Shown in pieces: positions 7,527 to 16,962 of a stretch of 64,000 nt of DNA. A program made the translations under genes and the position numbers. Below the pieces are notes generated by a model. That model made no database searches. It was given only the letters and a program-made list of their open reading frames with translations, and was not told the DNA's origin. The first letter of the stretch is position 1. Every line of letters begins with the position of its first letter. Source of the stretch: DASXVU01 sp963732855 (lineage in GTDB: Archaea > Thermoplasmatota > Thermoplasmata > Methanomassiliicoccales > UBA472); assembly GCA_963732855.1 (NCBI GenBank), contig CAVTBB010000002.1, positions 372,001 to 436,000 on the forward strand. Reading direction: 5' to 3'.

Positions 7527-10500
7527 GTGAGAAAAACATTGAGCGTTGTAGCACTAACGGTGTTTGCTGCAGCTCTAATGACAATTTCTCCATTTCTTTG
7601 TGCCATTGAAGGGAATGGCCAAACAACCAACGGCACTTCTAATCCATCACCATTATCGAATGTCGGTCTGGTCGATGGCGACCCATTATTCGCCAAGCTC
7701 TCGACCACCCTTCAGACCAGGGCCAATCCAAGTTGTATGGCCGTCGCGGATCTGAACAATGACGATCTTCTGGACATTGCTGTTGGATATTCGAACAATA
7801 AGAGTCTTGATATATTCTTTCAAACTCAGAGTGGAAACTTCACCTTGAGAAGTCCAGGAATGACCCTCCCTTCACCGGTGTCATCCCTCGCGACGGGAGA
7901 CATGGACAATGACGGCCAAGCAGACCTGATATTGGGATACGACAGATACGTGGTAATCCTGTACCAGGCATCTTCGTTTTCCGTGGCTGGGGAATGGATT
8001 CGGACAGTCACTTACAAGGTTCATGGTTTGTCCATAGCCGATTTCGATAAAAACGGAAGATCTGACATTGCGGTCCTTCACACTCGCGACACCTCAATAG
8101 AAACAGCGAAAATCGACATGTTGTATGAGGATGGATCTGGAGATTATTACACAGAATTCTCGTCTTCCATACCTGGAATGGATAGGCCCCGATCAATAAG
8201 TCTCGGAGACTTTGACAACAATGGTTTCATCGATATTGTAGTAGCCGATGAGAATAAAGGAATTGTTGCACCATACATTAATGACAATGCTTCACAAGAA
8301 TGGGATGCGGCCCCTCAAATTTCAATCTCGGAGCCGGTTGGAATCAAGATAGGAAAATTCGATAGCTCAAACCTATTCGAACTGGCAATCGCCTCACGAG
8401 GAACGTTCACCAATCATGTGGAGATCTGGAAGTTCACTTCCCCTACAGCTCCATTTATATCCATTAAAACCACAACGAATGTCGATGGCGTTAACGGTTT
8501 CATCGATTATGACATGAACGACGATCCCTACAGAGACATCGCCATCTCATCTAATTCTTCCTCCAGGATCAGCATATTCAATTCCCCGGCGAACCCGGGA
8601 ACGGCCTATCCCTCAACCACCCAAGCGATCATACCAGCAGGTTACGAGATCATCTCAATGCTCGGCAGTGACATCAATCATGACAATGTGGAAGACCTCG
8701 TTGTGAGCTCGAAAAGCTACGGGATCAACGGATCGATCTCCATCTACTACCGAGTGGGTTCAGGAATATCGAACGCTAACGACAATGTGTTCCCATCTGC
8801 CACGAACCAGTCGGGTCTTGTAACGGGTGATTATAACGCGGATGGAAGGATCGAGGTCGGTACGCTTGATAACACCGCAAGACGGCTGGTCTTTGTCGAG
8901 ACCACGAGCCTGATTGCCTCGTACAAGACCTTCGATTATAGTGCTTCAAGAATCGTTTCAGGTCCATTGAAGACCCCGACCTCCTCGGATATCGTTGTCC
9001 TTCATCCCGATGACAACAAGATCAGCATCTATCTCGGCGGATCTTCCTTCTTCAGTTCACAGGCCCCTTCATTAGTGATAAGTACTGGAGCGAACGCACC
9101 TAGATCGGTAGCGTTGGGAGATGTCAATGGAGATGGAAGGACCGATATCGTGATCGGTTGCCACGATGGAATCTTGATCCTGAACAACACCGGTTCGAAC
9201 CCCTATTTCGCCAGCAACAAGAACATTACCATCAGCCAGCCGGGTGCGGATTTCATATGGGTCGGCGTAGGGGATTACAACAACGGGGCCGAGGAAAATG
9301 AGCAGGCGCCAAAGCTCAATGACATTTTCGGTGCCTATCAGGATCTTAACCGAGTCATAATCTATTTCCAGCAAGACCAGCCCGTCAGGTTCACACCGAT
9401 TAACAACCTCATTCTCGTCCCGGCCACCACGGGCAAGATCGTCTGGGCGGGCACGGGACATATCAACAATGATGGCCTTTCCGATATTGTGATAGGGCTC
9501 TCGACCAATCGATCGGTGACCTATCTTCAGAATAATGCATACTCCAAAGGTTTCTCTAACTCGAGCGCCACGGACAAGGTTAACATTCCATCCCCGTATG
9601 GTTTCAGATATGCAAGTATCGGTGATCTTAACGATGACGGCCTGGATGAGCTCGCCATAGCAGGATCTAAGGTGAATGTCATAACCGTATTTGGTTGGAA
9701 GCAGGGAAGGTACGTCCCATTCACCAACATGACGACCGGGGCTGGAAGAGCTGTTTGCCTGGTTTCCGATCTTGATGGAGACAAGCGGAGTGATCTGATC
9801 GCCTCGTCCGAAGGTTCAGGCTCGATCTCGTTCCTGTACCAGAGGAATATGGCACCGAAGGCGGGCTTTTCAATAATGCCAGTCTCCCCCCATGAGACCG
9901 AAATAACCACTTTCGATGCCTCCAGCACAACCGACGGCATCTCGGATATGAGTTCTATTAGTTATGCGTGGCTTTTTGATGGTACGATCGTCAAAACCGG
10001 CAAGACCGTAACTCACAGCTTCATGTTCAACAGCCATTTCCGAACGCATACCGTCAAGCTCACGGTACAGGACCGCAACGGGTTATCCAATGTTTCCTCA
10101 CAGGTCGTCATGGTCGAAGACGTGAAACCTGTTGCCAACTTTTACTTCAATCCGTCATCTCCGATAGAGGCCCAGCAGATCCATTTCACGGATGCTTCAT
10201 CCTCCGTTACAGACACCATAATCCAATGGCTATGGGACTTCGGGGATGGCAGCCCATCTTCCACTGACCGGAATCCTGTCCACACCTTCTATTTCAACCA
10301 CTCATACGCGGTCAAACTGCGGGTGATCGAGGCCGATGGGAGCATGGAGAACTGCACCAAGATAGTTAACATGACCGATCGGCCCCCCCAGGTCAGCTTC
10401 ATCACAACTGGCACCATGGTCGAGAACAGCAGCGTCTCCTTCACAGACGCCAGCAACTCGTTCGATGACACAATACTCTGGCGTGAGTGGGATTTCGGAG

Positions 10501-13500
10501 ATGGCACGGCCAAAGTGAACACCAGCTTGGCCACTGTCAGTCACAAGTTCCATTATAGCGGTGCCTATTCGGTCACGCTGAGGATAGGGGACGACGACCA
10601 CGCGATCAACCGGACGGTCAAACTCCTCAGTATCGCTGACATCCTTCCGACCGCGAACTTCAATCCGAACGTTTTAACTATCTTGGAGAACGGCACCGTC
10701 CACTTCACCGACCGCTCGACCACATACTACAAGGACCACATTGTGGAATGGAGCTGGTCTTTCGGAGACGGATCAAGCGCCATCACGCACAACCCAGATC
10801 ACCGCTATCAGTACAATGGAAGCTACCAGGTGAACCTGACCGTAAGATGCAATGACAGCTCCAGCTGGAGCGCTGTGCATTCCACCACGATCATCGTTGA
10901 GGATATTCCGCCAGCATCCAATTTCATCGTTAACGACCTGTCACCCTTGGAGAATGTGACGGTCAGCTTTGTTGACACCTCTTCCCATTATGACCCGATC
11001 ATCTCCTGGCATTGGGACTTCGGGGATGGCAGCTTCAGCACGACCCAGAACCCGACCCACAAGTTCCTCCGAAATGGGACCTATCAGGTCATTCTGACGG
11101 TCACCGATTCTGACCAAGTGGCCAGCTCACCCAAGACTGTCAACATTGTCGTCCAGGATCTAAATCCAACGGCGCTGATCGAAATTCCGTGGGGAGCCAA
11201 CCTGGAAGGGGACTCCATCCAATTCTTTGACCGGTCCTTCTCATACGACCCGATCGACAAATGGTCATGGGACTTTGGCGACGGATTTTCCTCCAATGAC
11301 CGCGACCCGGTGCACACCTATCGGCACTATGGGACGTACCAAGTCACTTTGAAGGTGTGGGACGGGGACAACCACTCAGCGAGCAGCACGTACACTGTTG
11401 AGATCACCATCCAAGATCGCGACCCCCGGGCATCTTTCGACTTCACCACCGGAAGATATGAGAACACCACTGTCTGGTTCAATGAGACAGCCAACCCTTG
11501 GTTCGACCACATCGATAACTGGACCTGGGACTTCGGGGACGGATCGGCTGTCGTATACACCAGAAATGCGTCCCATATCTATTCCCAGAACGGAACATAC
11601 ACGGTCAAGCTGACTGTGGTGGATAACAATTCCAAGACCAACATGGTGGCATCGAGCGTCACGGTCCTCGATTGCACTCCAATCTTAATCTTCAGTTTCC
11701 CCGAAGGCGTCTATGAGAACGAGACCGGATGGGTGAACTTCTTCAGCGCGTGTTATTCGCTTTATCCATCTGGTGATCCTATCGTCTATTGGGAATGGGA
11801 TTTCGGGGACGGGATCAAGAACCTGTCCCAAGCAGCATCCCATTTGTTCCCATTGGCGGGCGATCACAGCGTCACCCTTCGCGTCAGGGACCTTGATGAC
11901 AGACATACGACCAATCTTACCAAGACCATCCATGTGATCAGCCTGGTACCGACCGCGGCCATCATGCCGATCGAAGGAGACTGGATCGAGGATGACAACG
12001 TCGTCCATTTCACCGATCTGTCCACTGCATATAGGCTCGACCCGATCGTACAATGGTCATGGGATTTCGGGGACGGGTCGAGCAGTTCGGACAGGAACCC
12101 AGATCATTCCTATCAATGGGCGGGGACCTATGTGGTCGGCCTGACAGTCACGGACTTGGACGGCGACCACTCAACCAGGACGACCGCCACGGTCAGGATA
12201 GGGCATGCGATACCGACCGCCTCTGTCCTAGTCATCACACCGAGGCCCTATGTCGTGGGCGATACGGTCACCTTCCAAAGCACCTCCACCGCAAGTCCGG
12301 ACCATATCGCCCGGTTGCTCTGGGAATCGGACGGGGACTCTGGCGACCAGAGCGTCTTCAGGCACCAATTCAATGCCAACAGTAACTTCTGGGTCAAACT
12401 GACCGTCTGGTCCAACGACAGTATCGAGAATACGACCACTGCCTTCGTCAATCTGGAACCGTCGGATGTCTCCATCGGCACCGCGGACGGCTCGACGAAC
12501 AACCTGTATGTGGAGGACACCGCCGTGACCTTTGTGGTGGCCGCGACCAGATCGCCGACCGACCCCATCGTCAGCTATGTCTGGGACCTTTCGTTCGGAA
12601 CAGGGTTTGTAGCCCAACCCCCGCGCACCGAGAACTCGATAACCTGGCATTTCAACCAATCAGGTTCCTACCTGGTCAAGGTGCGGGTATACGACACCGA
12701 CGGATACACCGAGGCCCACAGGCAAATCAACATATTCGAGTCGGACCCGACCCCCGCATTCAACTGCGGCAATCTGAACTCCGAGGGACCGGTATGGTTC
12801 AACGCCAACCAAACCCATGATACACCCAGTGACGTTTCCTTGCTCAGATTCCGGTGGAACTACGGAGATAGCTCCCCCTGGAGCGAGTGGAGCTCCGACG
12901 CCACCACAAGCCATAACTATCCCGGGGATGGCAACTACACGACGATCATGCAGGTCAAGGATGATTCAGGCAAGATCGTGGCCCTTACACGATCGGTCGT
13001 GGTCGACAGGTCGCCACCAAAGATCGAGATCTCCTCGCCCATTTCAAAAGCTTACATCGGTGATCCAATCTTCGTTTACGCGAACGTGACCGACCTGATC
13101 GGGGTCGAGAAGGTCGTCCTTATCTATACTGTCGGCAATCAAACCTTCGAAGTGGAGATGACGCGGGCCAACCAGGCGGGTTCCTTTGTGGCGGAGATAC
13201 CGGCGCAGAACCGTTCGGTCAACCTGTCATATGCAATCTCGGCGGTCGACGTGTCCGGGATGCAATCGCCGCTCTCACAATCGTTCCAGATAGTACTTTC
13301 GCAGCGCCCGACCCTGGACATGATGTGGGCTTTCGCGGTGTTGCTAATGAGCATCGTTTCAGCCCTACTGGTCGTTGCCTTCGTCACCAAACCGGTGGTG
13401 GACGAGGTGTTCGTCATCTATCATGATGGGTCGCTGCTCAGCCACCATACCAGGCACCTCAAGCCGAGCATGGATGACCAGATCCTCGGTTCCATGCTGA

Positions 13501-13802
13501 TCGCCCTGCAATCGTTCGTCAAGGACTCGTTCAAGGACGAGTCGATGACCGATCTGAAACGTATGGAGTTCGGTGACAAGAGGATACTGGTGGAGCGCGA
13601 AGGCCCAATATTCCTGGCAGTCATCCTACGCGGCAAGAGGGACGGAAAGGCCACTCGCGAGATGAAATACTCCCTGGATGGGATCAACCACCGTTTCGGC
13701 GAGATGCTCAACCCGTGGGACGGCGACCTGGAGAAGGTCAGGGGAGTAAAGGACATGGTCAAGCCGCTGGTCAAGCGCAAAGGCCTCTTCAGGGATAAGT
13801 GA
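7527..13802 (+). CDS. Giant FG-GAP/PKD-repeat surface protein with a cytoplasmic C-terminal domain
   Basis: This 2091-residue protein has a signal peptide (residues 1-27). About thirteen FG-GAP/VCBS-like repeats with calcium-type DxNxDGxxD loops follow at about 70-765, probably forming one or two beta-propellers. About twelve PKD-type domains occupy about 778-1820, seven with WDFGDG and one with WSFGDG. An Ig-like domain (about 1830-1925), one transmembrane helix (about 1932-1955) and a cytosolic domain of about 135 residues (EVFVIYHDGSLLSHHTRHLK...) complete it. GGAGGGG precedes the GTG start; the nearby ATG at 7522 hits TGA at once. The cytosolic part resembles longin/roadblock-like folds, which suggests outside-in signalling rather than a simple adhesin. 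That role is inference. Confidence 0.9.
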   Translation: MRKTLSVVALTVFAAALMTISPFLCAIEGNGQTTNGTSNPSPLSNVGLVDGDPLFAKLSTTLQTRANPSCMAVADLNNDDLLDIAVGYSNNKSLDIFFQTQSGNFTLRSPGMTLPSPVSSLATGDMDNDGQADLILGYDRYVVILYQASSFSVAGEWIRTVTYKVHGLSIADFDKNGRSDIAVLHTRDTSIETAKIDMLYEDGSGDYYTEFSSSIPGMDRPRSISLGDFDNNGFIDIVVADENKGIVAPYINDNASQEWDAAPQISISEPVGIKIGKFDSSNLFELAIASRGTFTNHVEIWKFTSPTAPFISIKTTTNVDGVNGFIDYDMNDDPYRDIAISSNSSSRISIFNSPANPGTAYPSTTQAIIPAGYEIISMLGSDINHDNVEDLVVSSKSYGINGSISIYYRVGSGISNANDNVFPSATNQSGLVTGDYNADGRIEVGTLDNTARRLVFVETTSLIASYKTFDYSASRIVSGPLKTPTSSDIVVLHPDDNKISIYLGGSSFFSSQAPSLVISTGANAPRSVALGDVNGDGRTDIVIGCHDGILILNNTGSNPYFASNKNITISQPGADFIWVGVGDYNNGAEENEQAPKLNDIFGAYQDLNRVIIYFQQDQPVRFTPINNLILVPATTGKIVWAGTGHINNDGLSDIVIGLSTNRSVTYLQNNAYSKGFSNSSATDKVNIPSPYGFRYASIGDLNDDGLDELAIAGSKVNVITVFGWKQGRYVPFTNMTTGAGRAVCLVSDLDGDKRSDLIASSEGSGSISFLYQRNMAPKAGFSIMPVSPHETEITTFDASSTTDGISDMSSISYAWLFDGTIVKTGKTVTHSFMFNSHFRTHTVKLTVQDRNGLSNVSSQVVMVEDVKPVANFYFNPSSPIEAQQIHFTDASSSVTDTIIQWLWDFGDGSPSSTDRNPVHTFYFNHSYAVKLRVIEADGSMENCTKIVNMTDRPPQVSFITTGTMVENSSVSFTDASNSFDDTILWREWDFGDGTAKVNTSLATVSHKFHYSGAYSVTLRIGDDDHAINRTVKLLSIADILPTANFNPNVLTILENGTVHFTDRSTTYYKDHIVEWSWSFGDGSSAITHNPDHRYQYNGSYQVNLTVRCNDSSSWSAVHSTTIIVEDIPPASNFIVNDLSPLENVTVSFVDTSSHYDPIISWHWDFGDGSFSTTQNPTHKFLRNGTYQVILTVTDSDQVASSPKTVNIVVQDLNPTALIEIPWGANLEGDSIQFFDRSFSYDPIDKWSWDFGDGFSSNDRDPVHTYRHYGTYQVTLKVWDGDNHSASSTYTVEITIQDRDPRASFDFTTGRYENTTVWFNETANPWFDHIDNWTWDFGDGSAVVYTRNASHIYSQNGTYTVKLTVVDNNSKTNMVASSVTVLDCTPILIFSFPEGVYENETGWVNFFSACYSLYPSGDPIVYWEWDFGDGIKNLSQAASHLFPLAGDHSVTLRVRDLDDRHTTNLTKTIHVISLVPTAAIMPIEGDWIEDDNVVHFTDLSTAYRLDPIVQWSWDFGDGSSSSDRNPDHSYQWAGTYVVGLTVTDLDGDHSTRTTATVRIGHAIPTASVLVITPRPYVVGDTVTFQSTSTASPDHIARLLWESDGDSGDQSVFRHQFNANSNFWVKLTVWSNDSIENTTTAFVNLEPSDVSIGTADGSTNNLYVEDTAVTFVVAATRSPTDPIVSYVWDLSFGTGFVAQPPRTENSITWHFNQSGSYLVKVRVYDTDGYTEAHRQINIFESDPTPAFNCGNLNSEGPVWFNANQTHDTPSDVSLLRFRWNYGDSSPWSEWSSDATTSHNYPGDGNYTTIMQVKDDSGKIVALTRSVVVDRSPPKIEISSPISKAYIGDPIFVYANVTDLIGVEKVVLIYTVGNQTFEVEMTRANQAGSFVAEIPAQNRSVNLSYAISAVDVSGMQSPLSQSFQIVLSQRPTLDMMWAFAVLLMSIVSALLVVAFVTKPVVDEVFVIYHDGSLLSHHTRHLKPSMDDQILGSMLIALQSFVKDSFKDESMTDLKRMEFGDKRILVEREGPIFLAVILRGKRDGKATREMKYSLDGINHRFGEMLNPWDGDLEKVRGVKDMVKPLVKRKGLFRDK

Positions 13803-13843
13803 GGGCCGCAGGTAACCAGTTTATATCTTCAAAACATTGGGAC

Positions 13844-14581
13844 ATGGCAATGTCGGTCATTGAGAACCTGGCGATAGTGTTAGCATTATGCGCGATACTG
13901 TCGCTGATCTCCTACAAGTTCGGGTTGCTGACGCCCAGCGGCAGTGCGGCCTCGTTCATCATGGGAGTCGTGATCGGAGTGTTCGGCTCGATCAACTGGC
14001 TGATCATGCTGATCGCGTTCGCCCTGGCTGGCTTCGTAGTGACGCGGTATAAGATCGACGTCAAGATGAAGAACGGTCTGCAGGAGGGCAGCAAGGGCGA
14101 GAGGACATACAAGAATGTCTTCGCCAACGCTCTCGTGCCGGCGCTGATCGCGGTGATATCATACGCTGTGGGGATGCAGAACCGCGATATCGCCGCGCTT
14201 GCCTATCTCTGTTCCATAAGCGTGGCCGCCGCCGATACCATCGCCAGTGAGCTTGGGGTGCTCAGCCCACACGTCCGCCTGATCACCAATCTCAAAAAGG
14301 TGCCGGCCGGCACTGACGGCGGCATCTCCATGTATGGGACTTTCTGGGCCATCATGGCGGCGCTTTTCTGTTCCCTCGCGGGTTGGGTCGTGCTCTTCCC
14401 CGGGACGGCCATAGACGCACGAGTGTTTGTGCCGATATTCATGGGCGTCTTCGGCTGCATGGTGGATTCGTTGATCGGGGCAACCTTCGAGACCTGGAAG
14501 ATGGTAGATAAGCTCGGTAACAATGTCTCCTCTATGGCTATCGGGACATTGGCCGGCGTTTTGGTCCTCCTCTTCATCTAA
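13844..14581 (+). CDS. DUF92/TMEM19-family integral membrane protein
   Basis: This 245-residue polytopic protein matches the DUF92 (COG1836) family: the GLLTPSGSAASFIMG start, a cytosolic basic loop (KMKNGLQEGSKGERTYKNVFAN), AADTIASELGVLSP and GTDGGISMYG. The plant member VTE6 is a phytyl-phosphate kinase, so a prenyl-phosphate role is possible in archaea and would fit the isoprenoid genes about 2.4 kb downstream. TTTATATC at 13820-13827 lies 17-24 bases before ATG 13844, indicating a leaderless start; an in-frame extension to 13799 overlaps the previous gene. Confidence 0.85.
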   Translation: MAMSVIENLAIVLALCAILSLISYKFGLLTPSGSAASFIMGVVIGVFGSINWLIMLIAFALAGFVVTRYKIDVKMKNGLQEGSKGERTYKNVFANALVPALIAVISYAVGMQNRDIAALAYLCSISVAAADTIASELGVLSPHVRLITNLKKVPAGTDGGISMYGTFWAIMAALFCSLAGWVVLFPGTAIDARVFVPIFMGVFGCMVDSLIGATFETWKMVDKLGNNVSSMAIGTLAGVLVLLFI

Positions 14582-14641
14582 AGGAGCGGGACATCAATTA
14601 TCTAGTTAACACCTCGATGACCAACAGGGTGGAGATGGTGG

Positions 14642-15148
14642 ATGCAGATCGAGATTAGGCCGGGTTTGCTCGTTTTCGTAAAGGGCAAAGGGGAGGATAG
14701 GGTCCGTGAGCTGATGACCAGTCTTAGATCTGCTGGATACCGGATCATGGCCGTCTCATCACGTCAATCTCAAGTAGTGATGGACGACTTGAAGGCACCT
14801 ATCGGATGCGTCCTGACCTTGACCGAGACGGTCGGTCAATATTGCCTGGACCCACAGAACCTGATGGTGCTGACTGATACCATCACCAAGTTCATCGAGC
14901 GGGGAGGGCCCTCAGCCTTCCTGATTGAGGATCTCGGATTGCTGAAGCAGAAGAATGACTTCCCCAAGGTGCTGCGGATGGTAGGTCATCTCAAGGAATC
15001 TTTGGCCATTAACCGGGGCATCGGTATCGCCACCATCGACCCTCAATCGTGGGAGGAGAATGAACTAGCGCATTTTGGGAAGGAAGGGTGTATCGTAGAG
15101 GAGAAGGACCGCCTGGGAATGAAGTTCCAGCAGTCCGCGGACCATTAG
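14642..15148 (+). CDS. DUF835-domain protein
   Basis: This 168-residue protein keeps the DUF835 pattern: LTLTETVGQYCLDPQNLMVLTDTITKFIERG, then AFLIEDLGLLKQKNDFPKVLRMVGHLKE and IGIATIDPQSWEENELAHF. The fold resembles an inactive RecA/KaiC-like ATPase module. DUF835 proteins are common in Thermoplasmata and methanogens and are often tied to signalling, but their biochemical role is not established. GGAGATGG precedes the ATG. It stands alone between the DUF92 gene and the 5S rRNA genes. Confidence 0.85.
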   Translation: MQIEIRPGLLVFVKGKGEDRVRELMTSLRSAGYRIMAVSSRQSQVVMDDLKAPIGCVLTLTETVGQYCLDPQNLMVLTDTITKFIERGGPSAFLIEDLGLLKQKNDFPKVLRMVGHLKESLAINRGIGIATIDPQSWEENELAHFGKEGCIVEEKDRLGMKFQQSADH

Positions 15149-15169
15149 AATGGCCCCCACCCCAGAATG

Positions 15170-15178
15170 TTTAAATAC
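15170..15178 (+). promoter_or_regulatory. TATA box of the first 5S rRNA gene
   Basis: TTTAAATAC lies about 28 bases before the 5S start. The second copy has ATTAAATAC at the equivalent spacing. Confidence 0.65.
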
Positions 15179-15201
15179 GACCGTTTGCTTCGGTGGCTTA
15201 A

Positions 15202-15332
15202 GAATGGTATGACGGCCAAAGAGGCGGGGATACGCCTGGTCTCATCCGAACCCAGAAGCTAAGCCTGCCGTCGTTCGGCGCTGTACTGTGGTGCGCGAGC
15301 CCACGGGAACCTCCGAAAGCTGTCAGCCATTC
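15202..15332 (+). rRNA. rrf: 5S ribosomal RNA, copy 1
   Basis: The sequence carries the conserved 5S core: GGCCAAAGAGGCGGGGATAC, CCGAACCCAGAAGCTAAGCC and the GGTGCGCGAGCCCACGGGAA helix. Helix I pairs GAATGG...TGACGG at the 5' end with CTGTCA...CCATTC at the 3' end. The ends are set by that pairing and may be a few bases off. TTCTTATTTTATC follows as a T-rich terminator. No 16S or 23S gene is adjacent, as in Thermoplasmatales where rRNA genes are unlinked. Confidence 0.93.
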
Positions 15333-15448
15333 TTATTTTATCAATATCTTGGTCTCAGTGCAGCCTTCATTGGACGACCCGGATCACGAACGGAGGATGT
15401 GATTCGACCACCTCAAAAAGGCATCTGGATTTTCCCATGGGGAAAAAT

Positions 15449-15457
15449 ATTAAATAC
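15449..15457 (+). promoter_or_regulatory. TATA box of the second 5S rRNA gene
   Basis: ATTAAATAC lies about 28 bases before the second 5S copy. This shows that each copy has its own promoter and is not just a passive duplicate. Confidence 0.65.
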
Positions 15458-15480
15458 GATGTTTGCGTGACGGGAATTAA

Positions 15481-15611
15481 GAATGGTATGACGGCCAAAG
15501 AGGCGGGGATACGCCTGGTCTCATCCGAACCCAGAAGCTAAGCCTGCCGTCGTTCGGCGCTGTACTGTGGTGCGCGAGCCCACGGGAACCTCCGAAAGCT
15601 GTCAGCCATTC
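15481..15611 (+). rRNA. rrf: 5S ribosomal RNA, copy 2
   Basis: Base for base the same as copy 1. Identity covers 146 bp (15477-15622 against 15198-15343) and stops just outside the gene, while the intervening 133 bp and promoter flanks differ. Full identity with diverged flanks suggests gene conversion or recent duplication limited to the transcribed unit. Confidence 0.93.
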
Positions 15612-15622
15612 TTATTTTATCA

Positions 15623-15920
15623 GAATTTATTGCATCAACTTTGTTTTTCACCCAAAGACTTCTTCATAGAGCGGGGAAAGGAATAAACTAAAGAAAGGTG
15701 GAGGAGAGGGCAGTCACGCCCCATCATGTTACTGTCCTTCAGCATAAACCGTAGGCCGACATCACGCTCCATGATCCACAGCAAAAAGAGTTGCAGCGGC
15801 CTTCAGATCGGCGGTCATGATCGACAGACATTGATAATCAGAACAGAGAAATGAAAAACGAGTCGCTCATATGATCAAAGAGGAATGGACAGTATTCAAG
15901 TCGTAAATTGAAAGCATCCA
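15623..15920. other. Intergenic stretch without a supported gene
   Basis: About 300 bases between the second 5S gene and the promoter of the zinc-ribbon membrane protein. I see no ORF with coding character, no C/D or H/ACA motif and no repeat. A 46-codon reverse ORF here has no start signals. TTTAATAATATTG at 15925-15937 is the likely TATA region of the downstream gene. Confidence 0.5.
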
Positions 15921-15978
15921 ATAGGTTTAATAATATTGATACTGGTTGTCATTCCAGTTATTCAAGTTGGTGCCACAG

Positions 15979-16839
15979 ATGGACCTGGACATTATCCTGG
16001 TAATCGTACTCCTATTAGTACTTGGAATTGCTGTTTTCATAGAACTGAGATACATCAGGTCCAAGAGAAGCGAGGGCATCGAGCGCGCGTTGGAAAAGGA
16101 CGAATCTTTCAACGCCCTCAATACCACCAAGGCGGTAGGCCGTGCGCTCAAGGATAAGGGTCGGGACACGGCAAAGGCCGAATTGGAGTTGCTCCGAGGC
16201 AGCCTAGCCTATGATCGAGGCGATTACGCGGAGTGCATGGATTCGGTCAACAAGGCCAAGAAGCTCCTGGATTCAGCTCCAGATATCGGATTCGCAAACG
16301 AGGCGTCGAATGGACCTGAGGCCGATGATAGCACACCAGAAGAAGAACCGATGCAAGAACAAGCTACCATCGCGGATGCTAGGAAACTCCCACCGAACTA
16401 CCTTGAATCCAAATTCATGATCAAGACCGCTGGAGATGAGATCGAGCGATTCCGATCGGAAGGCAAGGACGTCTCTGGATCTATGTACTTGCTCGATGAG
16501 GCAAGAATCGCGTTCGAATCAAAGGACTATGATCTTGCCCTCAGAAAATCTCTCAAGGCTAAGAAAGGTGCCGAATCATCATCCGAGCCAGCTCAGATAG
16601 ATGTGGTGAAGATAATCCCACCCATCAAGACAGTGGAGATAGACATCGTGAAGGATTCTTCGAGTTCATCGGCCTGCAGCAACTGTGGGGCCGATTCCCG
16701 GATCGATGATGTGTTCTGCGCTAAATGTGGCAAACCCATTGTAAGGACGCGAGCATGTACTGCCTGCGGGACGAAATTGTCCGAGGATGACGTGTTCTGC
16801 CGTAAATGCGGGACAGAGGTCAAGACCGCATACCATTGA
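15979..16839 (+). CDS. Membrane-anchored double zinc-ribbon protein
   Basis: This 286-residue protein starts at ATG 15979 with one N-terminal transmembrane helix (MDLDIILVIVLLLVLGIAVF) and a basic stop (RYIRSKR). Two helical TPR-like segments follow (LELLRGSLAYDRGDYAECMDSVNKAKKLL and LLDEARIAFESKDYDLALRKSLKAKK). Two zinc ribbons end the protein (CSNCGADSRIDDVFCAKCG and CTACGTKLSEDDVFCRKCG). A TTG at 15946 and a GTG at 15970 are less likely starts. Such proteins are frequent in Thermoplasmata; the partner bound by the ribbons is unknown. It stands alone. Confidence 0.85.
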   Translation: MDLDIILVIVLLLVLGIAVFIELRYIRSKRSEGIERALEKDESFNALNTTKAVGRALKDKGRDTAKAELELLRGSLAYDRGDYAECMDSVNKAKKLLDSAPDIGFANEASNGPEADDSTPEEEPMQEQATIADARKLPPNYLESKFMIKTAGDEIERFRSEGKDVSGSMYLLDEARIAFESKDYDLALRKSLKAKKGAESSSEPAQIDVVKIIPPIKTVEIDIVKDSSSSSACSNCGADSRIDDVFCAKCGKPIVRTRACTACGTKLSEDDVFCRKCGTEVKTAYH

Positions 16840-16962
16840 TATGTTTGCTTTGCCATTGCCAATAATGAAGACCCAGTGTTTTGTAAAGCGACTAGCCAGG
16901 TTCGAAAATCGACCCTCAGAACATTTTTTATATCGACGGATTCATGCTCGATTGAGTTCTAA

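Noticed and set aside
15288..15470. Plus-strand ORF over the 5S spacer
   Set aside because: It begins inside the 5S rRNA gene and covers a promoter; no coding character.
15660..15790. Reverse-strand 46-codon ORF between the 5S genes and the zinc-ribbon gene
   Set aside because: No ribosome-binding site, no promoter and no recognised pattern.
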